Below are positions 26,401 to 40,600 of a stretch of 64,000 nucleotides of DNA, piece by piece. The position numbers were made by a program, and so were the translations under genes. Under the pieces are notes generated by a model. That model saw nothing but the letters and a program-made list of their open reading frames with translations, searched no databases and was not told the DNA's origin. The DNA comes from Glandiceps talaboti (Eukaryota > Hemichordata > Enteropneusta > Spengelidae). Each line of letters opens with the position of its first letter. Within the stretch, counting starts at the first letter, position 1. The DNA is taken from NCBI RefSeq assembly GCF_964340395.1, contig NC_135549.1, positions 1,426,501 through 1,490,500 on the forward strand, written 5' to 3'.

Positions 26401-28200
26401 TGATGTTTATTTGTCATTTTTGGCACGTTCCCTTTTTTGCTGTCCACGTTGTTCCACGTTGTCTATAATTACACAGCCAATTTTCCAGAAGTTGAGAAGT
26501 GGTGACCTCGTCAAATTTATCCTCCGGTAAGACTGAAATACATTGTTGAGTTTACCTCGAGCTTCATGTTGTCAACGTCCCCGGTGAACTTAAACTGTTT
26601 TCGTTATACGTATAAATATCAAACTTGAAATCATACTTGCATGTCATTGTGGTCAAGTGTGATAGTTTTCTACATTTACCTGTCTAGTTAAGATTTAACG
26701 TGTAATTGCTGCACACTCTCAAAAGTTTTGATACTGTGTCGGATAGGTGGACAGATGGAAATAAACATACCCATTTCGATCAGACATAACTACATGTATT
26801 TAACTTTGGAAATGTAATCTGGTAAAAGGGGAACACAAAATGTTGTATAAATAATATTTCTTTGTCACTCTTCATAAGTCTTAGCTGCATTATTTCATGA
26901 TTATATCTCAGTCAAGCTGATAGTAATCTTCAACTTTCTCTATTCCTCCTTACTCTCTCCCCCCCCCAACCGTATCCCCTCTATCCCTCAACATCTCTCC
27001 ACTCCGTCACACTAGTATATATCCACCTCTCTTCTACCCCCATCATCGTTACTCATCCACACTCTTTCTCCTTGAGCAATATTCCCTCTATAATACTCTA
27101 CCTATGTGTTTTGATGACATGGTTTAAAGGGAATCTTCGATCTAATATCCTGTGCAACTTAATGATTCACTGACCATGGAAAACTAATAAACTTGGCAGA
27201 TTTACGTACTAAGATTTGCACTCCAACTATTTGAGTCTAACGTCTAACCTCTAATGAAGTACACGATTGGAGAGAATACCCTCCACGCATGTCCGTTCAC
27301 TTTTCCATCCATTTTCCTCCTCTAAGCTCTTCAAAATGTACAACCCTGTGATTTCCTTGCCAGGTTGACATTTGAAAATGTAATCAACCAATCATTAATC
27401 AGTTGGCCAGTCTTAGAAAAAAGCGAGAAAGAATTTGTATTCATGTCACGCACGGTCTAGCTTTAGTTGTGTTGCCGACAACATTTTTTTACAGTTACGC
27501 GATTTTATGGTCAACCGAGAGATACTCTTCGTACCCTTCGATCGATTCGTCGTCTTTTTTGGGGCCTTTTCATTGAGATGACTTGATTGCCTCAAATTGT
27601 CGGCCAAGATCAGTTAAATAGGACTTTATCTCCACATCACGTGTCAAATTCCCTAATTGCCTATTTTCAACGTCTATTATCTTCCAACAAAGTCTTGTGA
27701 CGTCACTCACACTCGAAGAAATGAAATCGGACACCTGGTGGTTGTCAATTTACTGTATTTGCATAAGACGGTCCGACGGTTTCAGGTTCTCCAATTATGG
27801 CGTAGATGTTATTTAGCTGATTTTCGTAAAACTTTTTTTTTATATTTTATAATTCTGAATTTTTTGCTACAAAACGGAAAAATGTAGCAGAAAACAAATT
27901 CTGCGTAAATGTTAAATTACATGTATCGGTCAATGTTTGTAAATGTTGTTTCACTTGATAATCATTCAAAATCGATTTTCAATACGTTTTCACGATTTGT
28001 CATCGAGACATGTACTGAAAAATAGAGGGAGAAAAGTTAATTTCTTTAGAGATAGCACCTCATCTTTGCTGCATTTGATTGACTATTGTCAGCGGGCGCA
28101 TTTCCTACTTGTGTACATTTCGCTGATTGCTAATCATGTGATCACCTCATTGTCCAATCAACTCGGAGCATTCGCTTCGGAATTTATGCATGAGTGTATG
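17500..28200. other. CpG-rich domain upstream of LRIG, no coding gene seen
   Basis: Hand counts give about 25-32 CpG per kb at 18-20 kb and similar values elsewhere, against 2-5 per kb at 8-12 and 30-33 kb. No exon-like ORF is found. It is read as an unmethylated upstream intergenic/regulatory domain of LRIG. Confidence 0.6.
19263..19606. repeat. diverged direct repeat, about 226-bp offset
   Basis: GAGATCTCTTTGTATCGGAC and on to CTTCACTTA at 19263-19399 recurs at 19487-19606 (GTATCGGACTTTCATAAACG in both). Fainter GTCGC-TTGAGATCTGTTTG and CAAACTGTCGCATC copies near 18.79 and 19.80 kb suggest an older array. Confidence 0.7.
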
Positions 28201-28438
28201 AAAACGTGGGTGGTGAGGTTCACATTTCGTGTGCAAAGAATATAGTGACAGTAGCTAGTACTCACATGTACGTTATATCGATGTGAGCGAGTTAGGTCAT
28301 CGCAGAAAGTGAGTCGCTGAGAGTCTGACATTTCAAAATGATTCTCTCTTGGATTTTAGAGCCGTGAAGAGGACTCGATCATTGGAGTATTCAAGAGTTT
28401 TAACCCCGCTACAGCCAGCCTGGCTTGCTGAAACAAAC
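28200..28438 (+). promoter_or_regulatory. LRIG promoter-proximal region and 5' leader
   Basis: CpG-containing sequence just upstream of the start codon, at the right end of the CpG-rich domain. No TATA box is evident near the likely start, which fits a dispersed promoter. The exact transcription start cannot be read from sequence. It contains the uORF at 28338-28367. Confidence 0.4.
28338..28367 (+). other. upstream ORF, 9 codons
   Basis: An ATG with A at -3 opens a 9-residue frame (MILSWILEP) that stops at TGA, 71 nt before the LRIG start codon, with no other ATG between. If present in the mRNA it could lower LRIG translation and allow reinitiation. Confidence 0.4.
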
Positions 28439-28446
28439 ATGGCGGC
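28436..28446 (+). promoter_or_regulatory. YY1-type motif over the LRIG start codon
   Basis: AACATGGCGGC matches the AANATGGCGGC consensus of YY1. In animals such sites often lie just downstream of the transcription start and overlap the start codon of genes with short leaders. Confidence 0.45.
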
Positions 28447-28623
28447 GGTGTTGTTGTATTTCTATACGGCTTTTGTTATTTTGGGGTTGCTGCTGTGCCC
28501 GGGATCTAAAGCCCAGAATATTTTGTGTCCGAAGAACTGCGCCTGTCTTGGAGGATTGGTAGATTGTAGTGACAGAGATCTTACGGAGCTACCGAGGGAC
28601 ATCCCAGCTTGGACGGAAATGTT
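28439..28623 (+). CDS. LRIG: LRIG exon 1: signal peptide, LRRNT cap, start of LRR1
   Basis: Encodes residues 1-61 plus two bases of L62. The hydrophobic core [16 protein letters not shown] followed by small residues (SKA) predicts signal cleavage after A25. The cap has the LRRNT cysteine spacing C-x3-C-x-C-x6-C ([14 protein letters not shown]). The donor is GTAAGT at 28624, phase 2. The frame stays open upstream to 28349 but without an ATG, so the shorter start is right. Confidence 0.95.
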
Positions 28624-31600
28624 GTAAGTTAAGAGGTCACCTATTCCAGTGTTTGAGTGTTGAATAGCGTACACTGTGCCTAGCACAGTCTACGCTACAT
28701 TGCATTGAAAGAGTTTAACTTGTGTAAACTTGTGACATTTCATTCAAACATTTTACCGATTTTTACCCAAATTTTCACATATCTAGAGTTAACTACCCAT
28801 TGGTTTAGTATTAAAACGTATTATATGATTGGATTTGTGGATGATAACGTTCACCATTCCGAGATTTCGGCGACAGTTTTTGGGTGTTTTTGTAGTACTT
28901 GCATATTAATCAAGCCGTCCATGGTTGCCTATGTTTACTACTCAGTGTACAAAGGGCCCTGACAGTCGGAACATTTTATGACCACATAGGACCACCCGTT
29001 TAATTGTCTCGATACACATTTTTGAGGAAACAAGCATTTGAGATATCTCCGAAAAGGAGTAATCATTTTATATGGTTTCATGTCAAAATTATATGGAAGC
29101 AAATATGTGAATGGACTCCAATCCATTCGCGTTTGAGTGCGCGCAAGTTGTAGACTAATTTTCCCGTTCCCGTTCAATCGTTTGGCCAGTTGTCAGTCGA
29201 TCGTGCATGTCACCCCAGAATATATTCGTACCTGAATGACATTTACCATTAAAAAAACGGGTCTGTTGCTGTTCGATACCCGGCTCTGGAAGCACACGAA
29301 TGAATTAAATGTAACGGCGCAAAATCGTCTTCCGGGGTGACAAAATGCCGAGTGCATCTAGTGACGAATTCAGTGCTGCCGTCCGTGTAATGACAATTGA
29401 ATGTCATAACTGGCTAATTAACGACCGGTCTATTAGTAGTTTTTAATTAAATCTTTGACACAATACGTAAATATTGTTTTCCGGTGAACTCCACTTAATA
29501 AATGAGGTGTCATATCTCCCAGTTCAAATTGCAGTTGCTATCATTGCGTCGTCCAAAATATATTTTATATTTTGAACGATTTGACGTATGGGCATCTGTA
29601 AATTTCATTCCAATGTAATAATTATGATGTTCGATTTTTGAATATAATATTTCAATCTCTTTGGTGATATATTCAATATATAATAGTTACTGTCAGATTA
29701 TTTATGTGTTTTTTTTAAAATATAAATTTATGTTGTCATTTTTGTCTTGCAGGGATCTTAACTCAAACAGAATCAGTGCTTTACCACATAATGCCTTTGC
29801 TGGTTTGTCCAATCTTAGACAGCTGTGAGTACATTTCAACTTATTAATACTCAAAATTAGTCAAGTTATAACAATCAAACTATTATATATATATAATATT
29901 ATTATATATTATATATATATAAGTTAAGTTGAATCATTGGCAATATTTCACAACTCTGTGAACATACCTGGTAACCAAACAAACAGGAAAGCAGGAACTT
30001 CTACACACCTGGTGGTACAGAAGGAATAAAAGTTTGTAAATTGTAATTTGTATGACTAGGTACTATGTAGTGAAGGTTCTGCAAACACAATATTAGTTCT
30101 TGTATTGGTGGACAATTTTCAACTCTATGTGCCTATTCACTTGGACATATCTGAGTGTAACCCAAGCTGACTCTATTTGTGTGGTTGGTGAAGTCTGTTG
30201 AAGGTCTAGTCTTAATCCACTGTTAGTTGATACCATGTAAATACATAGACACCTACAATATGCATCCACATAACCAGATGGCAAATTCGTTATGTGCTTT
30301 GTTATTCAAAAATTTCATCTTCAAAACCCCCTCTCCCTCCAAAAAAAACAAAACAGTATTATGTGTGTGGATGAGTAAGAGCATGATGATGCCTAGCTAG
30401 ATATTTGAGGTGTTGGTGATTCACATATGGTAAATTAGCCAGCAGTAATGTATATGTTAATTCTAAAACAAGTCTGTGAAACATATCTCCCTCAAGATGA
30501 TTTTATATATAGAGAAGTCGCTGTGTGAGGTAGTTGAGATCATTCTAAAACTGTTCTGAGTATAAGATATCAAACTATGGAACTGACACATTTTATCACA
30601 GTTAATACTAAATTGACTCTGTCTTTATCATGCTACTACTTTGATTGGATTATTCCAACACAAAATAATTTTTTATATATCCCCGCTTTTTTTTAATTTT
30701 CTTCCATTTCTGTCATTGGTTTTCTATAGAGTGTGTTTTCATCTTCAAACAAAATGTCCGCTCTTCACACTAATGCAAGCATGTGTAACTACCAAAAAAA
30801 AAGCAAATAGTGACAGCTTGACTAGAACTTCTTGTGTGAAGCACACCTGCATGTGAGAAGCCATACAATTGGCAAGTGTGAAAAGACTGTCATCTAATAA
30901 TATGGAGTGTTAAATTGTAAGGCTGGGATAGCAATATGCATTGTCAAACATTCACACTGTTTCTATTTCCAAATGAAAAGCAGGTTTACTCTCAATAGTA
31001 CTACTAACAATACTGCATTCAGTCATCTTTTTGTTCTCCTGATGTTTTCCACTGAAGCCATGAATAAGGCATTGGGAGGGTGTGAAAATTGTTCCTTTAT
31101 TAATTCATGTAGTGGCATTTCACCAAAGGCCTATGAAATACCACAATTGTGGCTCAACTACATCAAAATGTGACATCAGGGTGTTGGTTTTAGCAAAAAA
31201 AATTAACGGAATTCAGATTTGTGAGAAATATGTGATATATATAATTATAAAATGGTCAGTTGATCAGGTTTTGGTATTCACCAAGTTTAAAGTGTGAAAG
31301 TCAAGTTTAAGCTTTTGTATCCGTGTAGCAGACATTCTCCATTCCCTCTTTTGAACCAACAACCATTTCTTGTCCATAAGTCAACTTGTTTGTCAAAGAT
31401 CAGATAAGATTTGAACAAAAAAAAGATGATTCTATTTTTGTAATTTCCATGATCCAAAAAAATATTCCAACTGAAGTAGGAATATTCTAAGTAGTTAATG
31501 TAATTATCTTGATTTTGATGTGTACTTAAATTGAATTAAAAACTGTCAGCTTATTTAGAAGTAGATTTTGTACTATGGTAATACCACAAGTTGTTGACAG

Positions 31601-34600
31601 CCATTTCAGATAAGAAGCTATTTTTATGAGTGGCAATAGGGTGTGAATAAGTCCCCTGCATATACTGATAGCAGACTGTTAACTGTTAAAAGCAGGCCAT
31701 ATGTCTTGCTGCTGCTGTCTCACTACCAAATGCCAACCTGGATACTGAAATTGATTTACGATTGCCTCAATTCACTTCACTCATAGTTTCATACATTTAC
31801 CATTTACATAGATTGATTTCTTTCTTGTGTTTATTTCAAATACATTTCGGCTGTTATGATACATGCCATACAATTTCCTAACATCAACTATAACTTATAA
31901 GTCCAACACAACACTACTACAGTTGATTATGAACATTTCATTTCACCAACACACAAAAAAAGCTTATTTTAATTACAACTAAAAATTTGCTTTCAACGAA
32001 ATGAAAAAGTTAAGAGGAATAGATCTGTTTATGAACATTTTAGCAGATATTATAATTGGCATCCATCAAGCTAAGGAGCAATTTGCCTTACATGTTTGTT
32101 TCCGTTTGAGTAGTTGCAATGTAGTAGAATAGTGTTCAACGTAATCAATGGATTTAGCTGGCCTATATATAAACTTGCAGTTTGATGAAAGACATTTAAT
32201 AATAAAAGTACATATCATTAGGGTATTACAACTACACAGAGACTGAGAGTGGAAGGAAAGGTTTGAGAGAGATTTACTGTCATCTATGTCCTTCTAGAGC
32301 TAGACTATTTTCAGTTGTATGGATCTAGGACTTATCAAGTGTAAAATCTTCTATTTAGACTTAATGTTGTGTTGTGACCACCAGAAGTAGCTGATCCTTT
32401 TAATTATCATGAAATCTTTGTTGCTCGGTAGTAACTGAATTTTTATGCCTGAACATTCATTTTCAAACTTGATGACATGCAAATTCAGCAAATTCTGTAC
32501 ATTTCATGTAAATTGTTTTTTGTTTTAAATGTCAAACATAATACCTAGGCTTTCACATGTGTTAGCCCAGTAAATCAGAATAAATATACTCTAAATGTAA
32601 TGTTTGTTTCAAAATTAGAATAGTTATTGGGAGGAGGATGTATCGTGTTGTGATTATCTGTTCAGTTAGTGGATGACCTGTCCTAGCCGTGTTTTGATTC
32701 CACAGTGAAACCATTAGTGCCAAGTTAATCCAACTTTTGTCATTATTGTGACAAAACATTTAAAACAACATGCATTTCTTCCAGTAGCCAAATGTAAGAG
32801 GAGTCAACAAACCAGCCTTTACATACTAATTGAAGAAGTGCATCTTGTTTGACTTTCAACTGTTGATTTAATGATTGGGAAATGGTTAGCTAACAGTCTT
32901 ACAGGCAGGTTACACAAATATGGAGGTAGTTCAACTTAGTAGAGCACTGACACACATGGTTTTGGCCTTGGTGATGAAAATAACATGATCAGTTACATGC
33001 CTTTGGGCCTCGAGAGTACTCAGCGAAGTTCAAATGCTAAGTTGTCCCAGACTGAAAGGTTGCTCAGAAATGTAACATTGTGTTGTGGTAAATAAGAAAT
33101 GTTTTAACTGAGTAGATAAAAGTCATCAACATAGATATTGGAAAATTAGTTTATCCAGGGAGAGTGAGTGCCATAATTATAAATTGGAGGCCAAATGTAC
33201 TGACATTAGTTTGTTTATTGTAAAGCTATTGACAACTTCAACAAAGCCAAACGAAAGGTGGTATTCTCAGCTCAATCTGAGGTAATCACTGTCTATTCTT
33301 AGAGGGCTTGTACAGTGGTGAAGCTAGCAATTATCTCAAATGTTCTCTTCTTGTAGTTGATGGTAGAGATGTACAGGTTTTGTCTTTTGGTACATGTTGA
33401 TGTACTAAATCAATGTCAGACATAGTTTAGACTACAGTGATATAGACCTGATTCACTACTTTCAACACACATGTTTTGGAAAGTGCAGAACTCTGTTGGG
33501 AAGATTTTCACTCTGGTCGTATTTGTCTGGTGGTATCTTGTCTAGGAGAGATCTTATTTAATATGATATAAGATAGTTAGCTGTGATATGGTGCATTATT
33601 GGGGATGTAATTGATATGGATAGGGTCAACAAGTCTTATAAAAAGTTGCTAATTACTACCCTATGTTCAGTCTGTCTACCACCCAAGTGAGCTTGTCATT
33701 TGTCACCAAACTACAAATTGGCTTTCTATGTATCTATGCTTATGTTTCACTGTTATAACTCTGCGAAAACAGCAGTAGTTTTTACTCCTGTTTTTACTCC
33801 TCCAAATATCACTTCCCTGTTTCCCAAAACTTGTGTATGGCATACGAACGTTAGTGGATTTTGAAATAGAAATGTTCAATATGGAGAATAGTTATAATTG
33901 CATGGTACTAAGTAGGAATGGATAATTGAATTATGATATAGCAGCAAAGGAGATTATTTTCAAGACACTGTTGTGTGTACTTATAGCTTTAATAACAACT
34001 GATTGTGATGATACACTCAAATATTTGTAAGAGTGATAACTAGGCAACCTCTGTCTTGACAGTTCTCTTTCTAATTATGCACAGAATGTTTCCATCAGAT
34101 GACTAGTTGATCTTTTTGAAAACATTTTTCACTTGATTACCCTGACATCAGACTATTGTAGGGATCAGTCAGGTGAAATGATGGCTGATAACCAATTGTC
34201 ATCACCAGACTGTCAGCCATTGTCTAAGGTAGCGAACTGACAACACTAAAAGGTGTAGGACTGTGAAACGGGCATTGTCGGCTGGCATGTATTGCAGTTC
34301 GTCAGCAGTCTGTAGGGTCAGAGGTGTTCCCGCTAGGAATCTAGTACTAGATATCCGAGATGGTATGCTGTGACTTACTTAATCACAGCAATGTTTAGTG
34401 GTTTCAAATGGCATTGGTGCATGAGAAACTGACAAACAGTGTGTCTAACAGGTTTTAATGGCACAAAAAATTTGACTCCTTGGTCTTGTCTGCAAAAATC
34501 ATGAAATCTTGACAAAAATGTCTGTATGATGACTGTGAGTTCCTTCCCATTTATCGATTAGTTGAGTTCCTACAGTGAGCATACATACACACAGGGTTTT

Positions 34601-37600
34601 GAGAGCCAGCCAAAATGACGACTGTGTTAGTTGGCTGTGAGAGAGATGTTTGAAAAGTGAATTGGGGAGCATTCATGAACATCGCGTTCTCCAAACACTG
34701 TCTATTTGATATTCACCGATCAGCAAGCAGAGAGAATTCACACTGTTGTCTTTATAGATTGTGTCTTTTAGAGTGGTCCAACTGTCCAAAGAACTGACCA
34801 GAATGTCACTCTTTTCTTGTTGTCACGTTCCAAGTCTGCTTTTGCATATTCAGTGGTTCTATCTTTGTTCTCCAAACTGTTGAGTTGGACAAATTTAATT
34901 AAAGTTGAAACATGACACCCACAAAACAGTTTGACTGAAACATGCAGTAGTTATTGTCACTGGAAATATCAGAAAATGGCAATGTTTTTAGTGTGTCAAA
35001 ACATCAATTAATGAATTCACAAGGTGACTAGTTCCTGTGTCAACTTGAGTCACTGGACTGGTTGAAGACCTGTACTTGTTTAGTGTGATTTGTCTGTCTA
35101 CTGTTGTCAAACTGATAAAGTTTGTTGTGCTTTGATTAAGATTAGGACAACAGTCTATCCTCCAGTTCGAGACGACTAAATACATGATGGTCCAATGAAG
35201 TGCTCTGATGGCCATGTAACCCTAACTTACAGTGTCTCACCGCGGACCGGTATTTCATTTTGTACTACTAAGTGTTGGCAGCTTATGAAGTAAAAGCAGT
35301 CACCGTTACATAACACCAATTCAGACATTTTGAAAAACCAAATATGTTTTCAAACAGTAACAGGCAAGGATTTTCATTAGCAAATTTTTCCAGAGGTTTC
35401 TTTAGTGTTTTATTTGTTCAGTGGACTGGTTGTTTTAAGTAGCAAGTAGACTTTGTTCTCCCTTCATTGACACCAGGTGAGGCATATATTGTAGAAGTAT
35501 TTGCAACATTACAATTCACGCAATCTATCACTGGATACTCACATTGCGACTATTATGTTATGCTAAACATTAGAATCTTGTACTTGATAACCAATAAACT
35601 ATAACACAAATTTGATTTGATTCGGGAAAAAAAAGTAAGTTTTGTGTGCATTCAAGGATTGGTCACAGAATTAAGAGAGTATTTGAATTGAAAATGTGAG
35701 AATTGTCATTTTAGGTGGGAAAGGCTAATTGGGAAAAATCAGCTTTTCAGCACCTGTGACAAGACGACACTTTAGAATTTCTCCTTTTTTTCTCATAACC
35801 TCTTTTTATTAGATACACTGACTGGTAGAAATTCAAATATGACGTTATTAAAACAGAGACCTGGTTTGGCACAACAGGTATATTTGATTGAACAAGTGGC
35901 GTTCATTTTTGAGTCACCAGGTAGTAGGATATTAACAAAATGGGACAACCAAGGTATTTGAAATCAGCAAAATGAAAACCAAACAACTACTTTTCATTAA
36001 AGTATTTGTCAACTTCACTCACTCCCTCCACTGGAAATCTCCATTTTTTAGCCACAAAGTGGAATATTTGACAACAGATGTAGCTGTATGTCACATTTTG
36101 GTTACTAAGGTGATGACTAATACTCAGGAAAAACCAATTTTTATGATTTGTAGACAGAGGATTATTGACAGGTGTGAAATGTACACATTAGATCAACTCA
36201 GGTGAGATGGATTGCAATATAAGTTGTTTTGAGTCACAGCTTTACTGGAGACACCAATCCCTGGTAACAAACATTGAACTTAGAATTTGATAAAGGGTCA
36301 GACTTTACATGGTATAATAAATGGACGACAGAGTACAGAGGTCATTCTGTTTGAGGTGATATGATGACCTATCTACAGGTGTTCACTACTAAGGTACTTT
36401 TTCACACCTAGTTCTGTTTGAAGTGTTGCACAGTAACCAGAGTAAGGTGCCAATAACTGAATAAATCACTTGTCTACATTGCCTGTGGGGCAAGGCTCAG
36501 TTTGTCGTCTACATACTGATGGAATTGTTCTCCATGTTTTAGAGTGCCCAGTCTATTATGGCCAAAGTTCACTCTGAATCGTTCAAAATGGGAGATATAG
36601 GGTTACAATGTATAGTTAGATTGGAGCCAGGGAACCTATGTTTAGGCCAAGCAACCGGTGTATAGCTTTACCACTAGTGCACTCTTTAAAACTATGCTCT
36701 GAATTTGTGTATTCGTATGTGTACTTTGGTTTGTGCTTACGAATCAATAAACACAGAGTATACTTGTAGGGATGCAATGTGATCAATTTCGATGTCAAAA
36801 TTGCAGCTACAAATTGGTCTCTCAATAGAGGTAACTCTGTCATTGCAATGATCCATACTAGGTCTGGTCATGGCTGGTATTAGGTGTCACCTTTATGTGT
36901 TGTTTGTAGTAAACATCTTGGCTTACTCTAGCCACTATACATGCAAATCAATGGCAATGCTTGGACTGTTTTCAGGGGCCTCAATAGCACACCATTTGCA
37001 TCTTTATTGTTAGCAATCGAAAGGGACCACAACTGCATTTGTGTTTTGAATTGTGATGTGACATGGGCAATCAACATTAATGTATGTCTCTTTCAGTCAT
37101 CAATTGCACACTTAAAGCTATCACAGGGAGTTCCAGTTAGACAAATTCAAACGTGTAGAACTAGTGTCACTTGGCATTGGGGGTAGACAGTATTCACCAA
37201 TGTCACAATGTAAGGACTCCATTCATTTGGAAGATATATCACCAGTCGTCTTCAACCTTGTGTCTCTACTAGACACATCCATACCAATAATTGTATCACT
37301 TTTCACTTTTGTTTATTTTATGAGGCCCTATGGCTCAAACCAATCTCAAGGCGTAACTTGCACATGAGGATAAACCACCCTACATGTTTATTTCACTCCC
37401 AATCCCAAATTAATAGGGGTATCTGTAATTGTTATACAAATCTGACGTTATAAAGGGTTGAATCCAGAGTCATAACTTTACATGCAAGTTTTAAAATGTT
37501 GTGGTGATGGCTTCAACTGTAAGAAATAAAATTAACTCTAGTGAAATACAAATAGTAAATGTAGTGATTAAATAATTATTATTAACTGGCTAATTGTAGA

Positions 37601-40600
37601 GAATAGAAAACACTCATTTCAGCGGGATTCAACATTGTAATTGAAAAGATAAAAATTTATTCAGAATGGATAGAAATTGTTGAAAGGATGGCTTGATTAG
37701 AACCAATTGATAACCGTTCCAGCTGATTAGTTTGTTGTCCCCGATATCTCTGAACAGTAGAATGGATCGGTTACATTTCAATCCAAAACATTGCTTACAA
37801 AGAAGGTTATTTGTTGAAATTGTAATTAGTGACATCATTTTAAACGGTGGTTTGTATATTAACAGGGAATAGTACTGTATAACAAAACACTGGTATTCAT
37901 ACATTCTATGTGTTTGAATTTTTCAATAGTTACTGGTTTTATAATCTGTCACCTCTAGGAGCACCTCTAGTTCATTTTAAGACAGTTTTGGTATATTACT
38001 TGGTAGAAGTGCATTTATCTGCGATATTTAATGTGGTAGATGCAATAAATTGTTGAGTGCGATCACGTAGAATGCAGCTTTCATTACAGTCCAGCAAGTT
38101 GTCCCATTCAGATTGCTTTCAAGCGTTTTCAATAACACAGAGACAGAGCACTTCAGTGACAGCCTTATAAGCCTAGCACATTTTGTTTTAATTGAAATTT
38201 GTCAATCTTTTTAAAAATTCTCAACAAGGATTCCTTCATTTCATTTAGACTTAGCAATGGCAAAGTGATGTAAGTCATAAGTCATGGTGGGTGTCCTGTC
38301 TCAGTCATTCTGTTTTTGTCTAGCTCTGTGACATGGCTAATATGTATTCTCTTTGTACGAATTGTCGCTTATTTCTCCCAAAATGAACCATCAAAGATAC
38401 AAAGGGAAGTTTGAAGGCAAGGAAGTGGAAATCATATTATCTTTGTCGTGCTGATGTGTTTTTAAACTTGAATTTAAGACTTGTTGCTGTAGTTAATAAA
38501 TTAGTACATTTTCTTCCATGATGTCAACGAGTTGCTATGGTAACCTGCATCTCTGTCACTGACGAATGTGGAAGACACTTTCAGTTATTTTCCATGCAGT
38601 AATATATGATTATTTGATATTGAAAAATATTAGATATTTATAAAAATTAATATATTACTAATGCTGTTCATTTCAATATGTTTTGATTAACTGTGACATG
38701 AATAATGATATATAATCATGTGATTTTTAATGAAAATATTTATTTTTCATTATTGAGAAAAATGATAATTCTCAATAAAAATTGGTAGAAGAGAAGAAAT
38801 AGATCTATCATGTATGCTTTGTGGCTGTACTACACTTGTGTTCCATTCTATTGTTCTGCCAGACTTTAATGTTCAGCATCCATACACACATATCAAAATG
38901 TTTGGCTTGGGGCTATGTGAGCTCATTACTTTCTAAATGTTTGTGCGTTTTTAGGCTTTCAACATGCATATCCTGTGTCAATACTTTTCATCTTATAGAT
39001 GTGTCAGCATATACAATTGAAATTAACATCTATTTAAAAAAATCTCTTTTTATTGCTGTTGGCAATTTCTTCTATTTTTCATTTCAAATCTTGCATTTTA
39101 GATTTTAAAATTTCCATGAAATTCGAGTCGTTTAAAAAAGCAATTTTGTTGGCATGATTAAAATTTCCTGGGGAAAAACATTTTATATAAATATTTGAAA
39201 ATGAAGCACAGCTTTGCTTAATTATGTATATTCCTTCAGAGCTATGTTCAAGCTTAGCAATATATATATATAGATATATAGAAAACATAATTTTCACATG
39301 TTTGTTTACTCATCTTTACATTTCATCATGGAAATTCTGGCTAGAATTGTTATGTCTTTAATATATTCCATAATTTTTGGTCAAATGGATAAAAACTCAA
39401 TGTAATAATAATACTTTTCATAAAAGCAGAAATGTAATTTCCAAGGGTAGATATATGTTATGCTTCCAGGTCAGTAGTCACTTCAGGGGATGTTGTTAGG
39501 GAGATAGAAAGAGAGAAAGCTCGGAAGCACTAACTCTAGTTATGTTGCCTAGATTTAAATTTAGTGTTTTGGTGAAATGTTAACAGGTAAAAAATATATT
39601 GTATACAGTCTACAGACAAATGAGACATTTTAGTAGAATAGAACCCTGTATGTTATGAATAGCAGTGTAGAGGATGGAATGCAGGGATGGTAGGGACAAA
39701 AGTACCATACTAAATATGAAGGCATCAGCAATATCAGGATAGAGGAAGGAATGCAGGGATGGTTAGGACACAGGTACTATACTTTCAATATGATAGTACA
39801 TGTATCTGGAATATAGGAATAGAAGGGGTACATCGAGAGGTACAGGGATATGTAAGGGGGAGGGGGATACAAATAATACAAAGTACCTACCCTGTGAAAT
39901 GTAGTATAGTAATAGACAATCTAGTACACTACACACGATCTGCTTATTAATATTACTTCTGATGACATGAAATGTAGTTAAGATGACAAGAAATGTATTA
40001 GTAAATGATATGAAATGTACTAGCAGATATTTATCAATCAGATGATGTAAATTATACTAGTAGATGAAATATGATGTGCGTCTACTAAGATTAGAAAATG
40101 GTTAGGAAATCAAATAGAACATATTCAGGATGGTAGATGAAAAGTAGTTTGGATGATACATGTATGAAATGAAATATACTATTGTATTAACATATGATGT
40201 ACTAGTACCACGACTACTAGCAGATGATTTAGGAGATGAAAAGTACTAGATGAAATGAAACATATTAGTACTTGTAATAAATGAAATGGAACATACTCAC
40301 GGATGGAATGTCATACTCAATGAAATGAAATTTACCACCAGATGAGATGAAATGAAATGTTTCACTTACCAGCAATGTGCTAGCATGTCAGTCAGTACAT
40401 ACTTACTAGCACTGTACTAGCATGTCAGTCAGTACATACTTACCAGCAATTCATCAGAAGTGTTGAAATTGATAGTAAAATGGCTATGATTAATGTAAAA
40501 TGGGGTGAGTAGCACTTAGTCAGAGACGGCAAGACAAGAGATGCTCCTTGAAGCGTTAGCGACAGTCGGTGAATAAATGGTGTCACAAGAGGTGGACAGT

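Noticed and set aside
28349-28438. N-terminal extension of LRIG exon 1
   Set aside because: The open frame upstream starts at a TTG and has no ATG; the ATG at 28439 begins a standard signal peptide in strong context.
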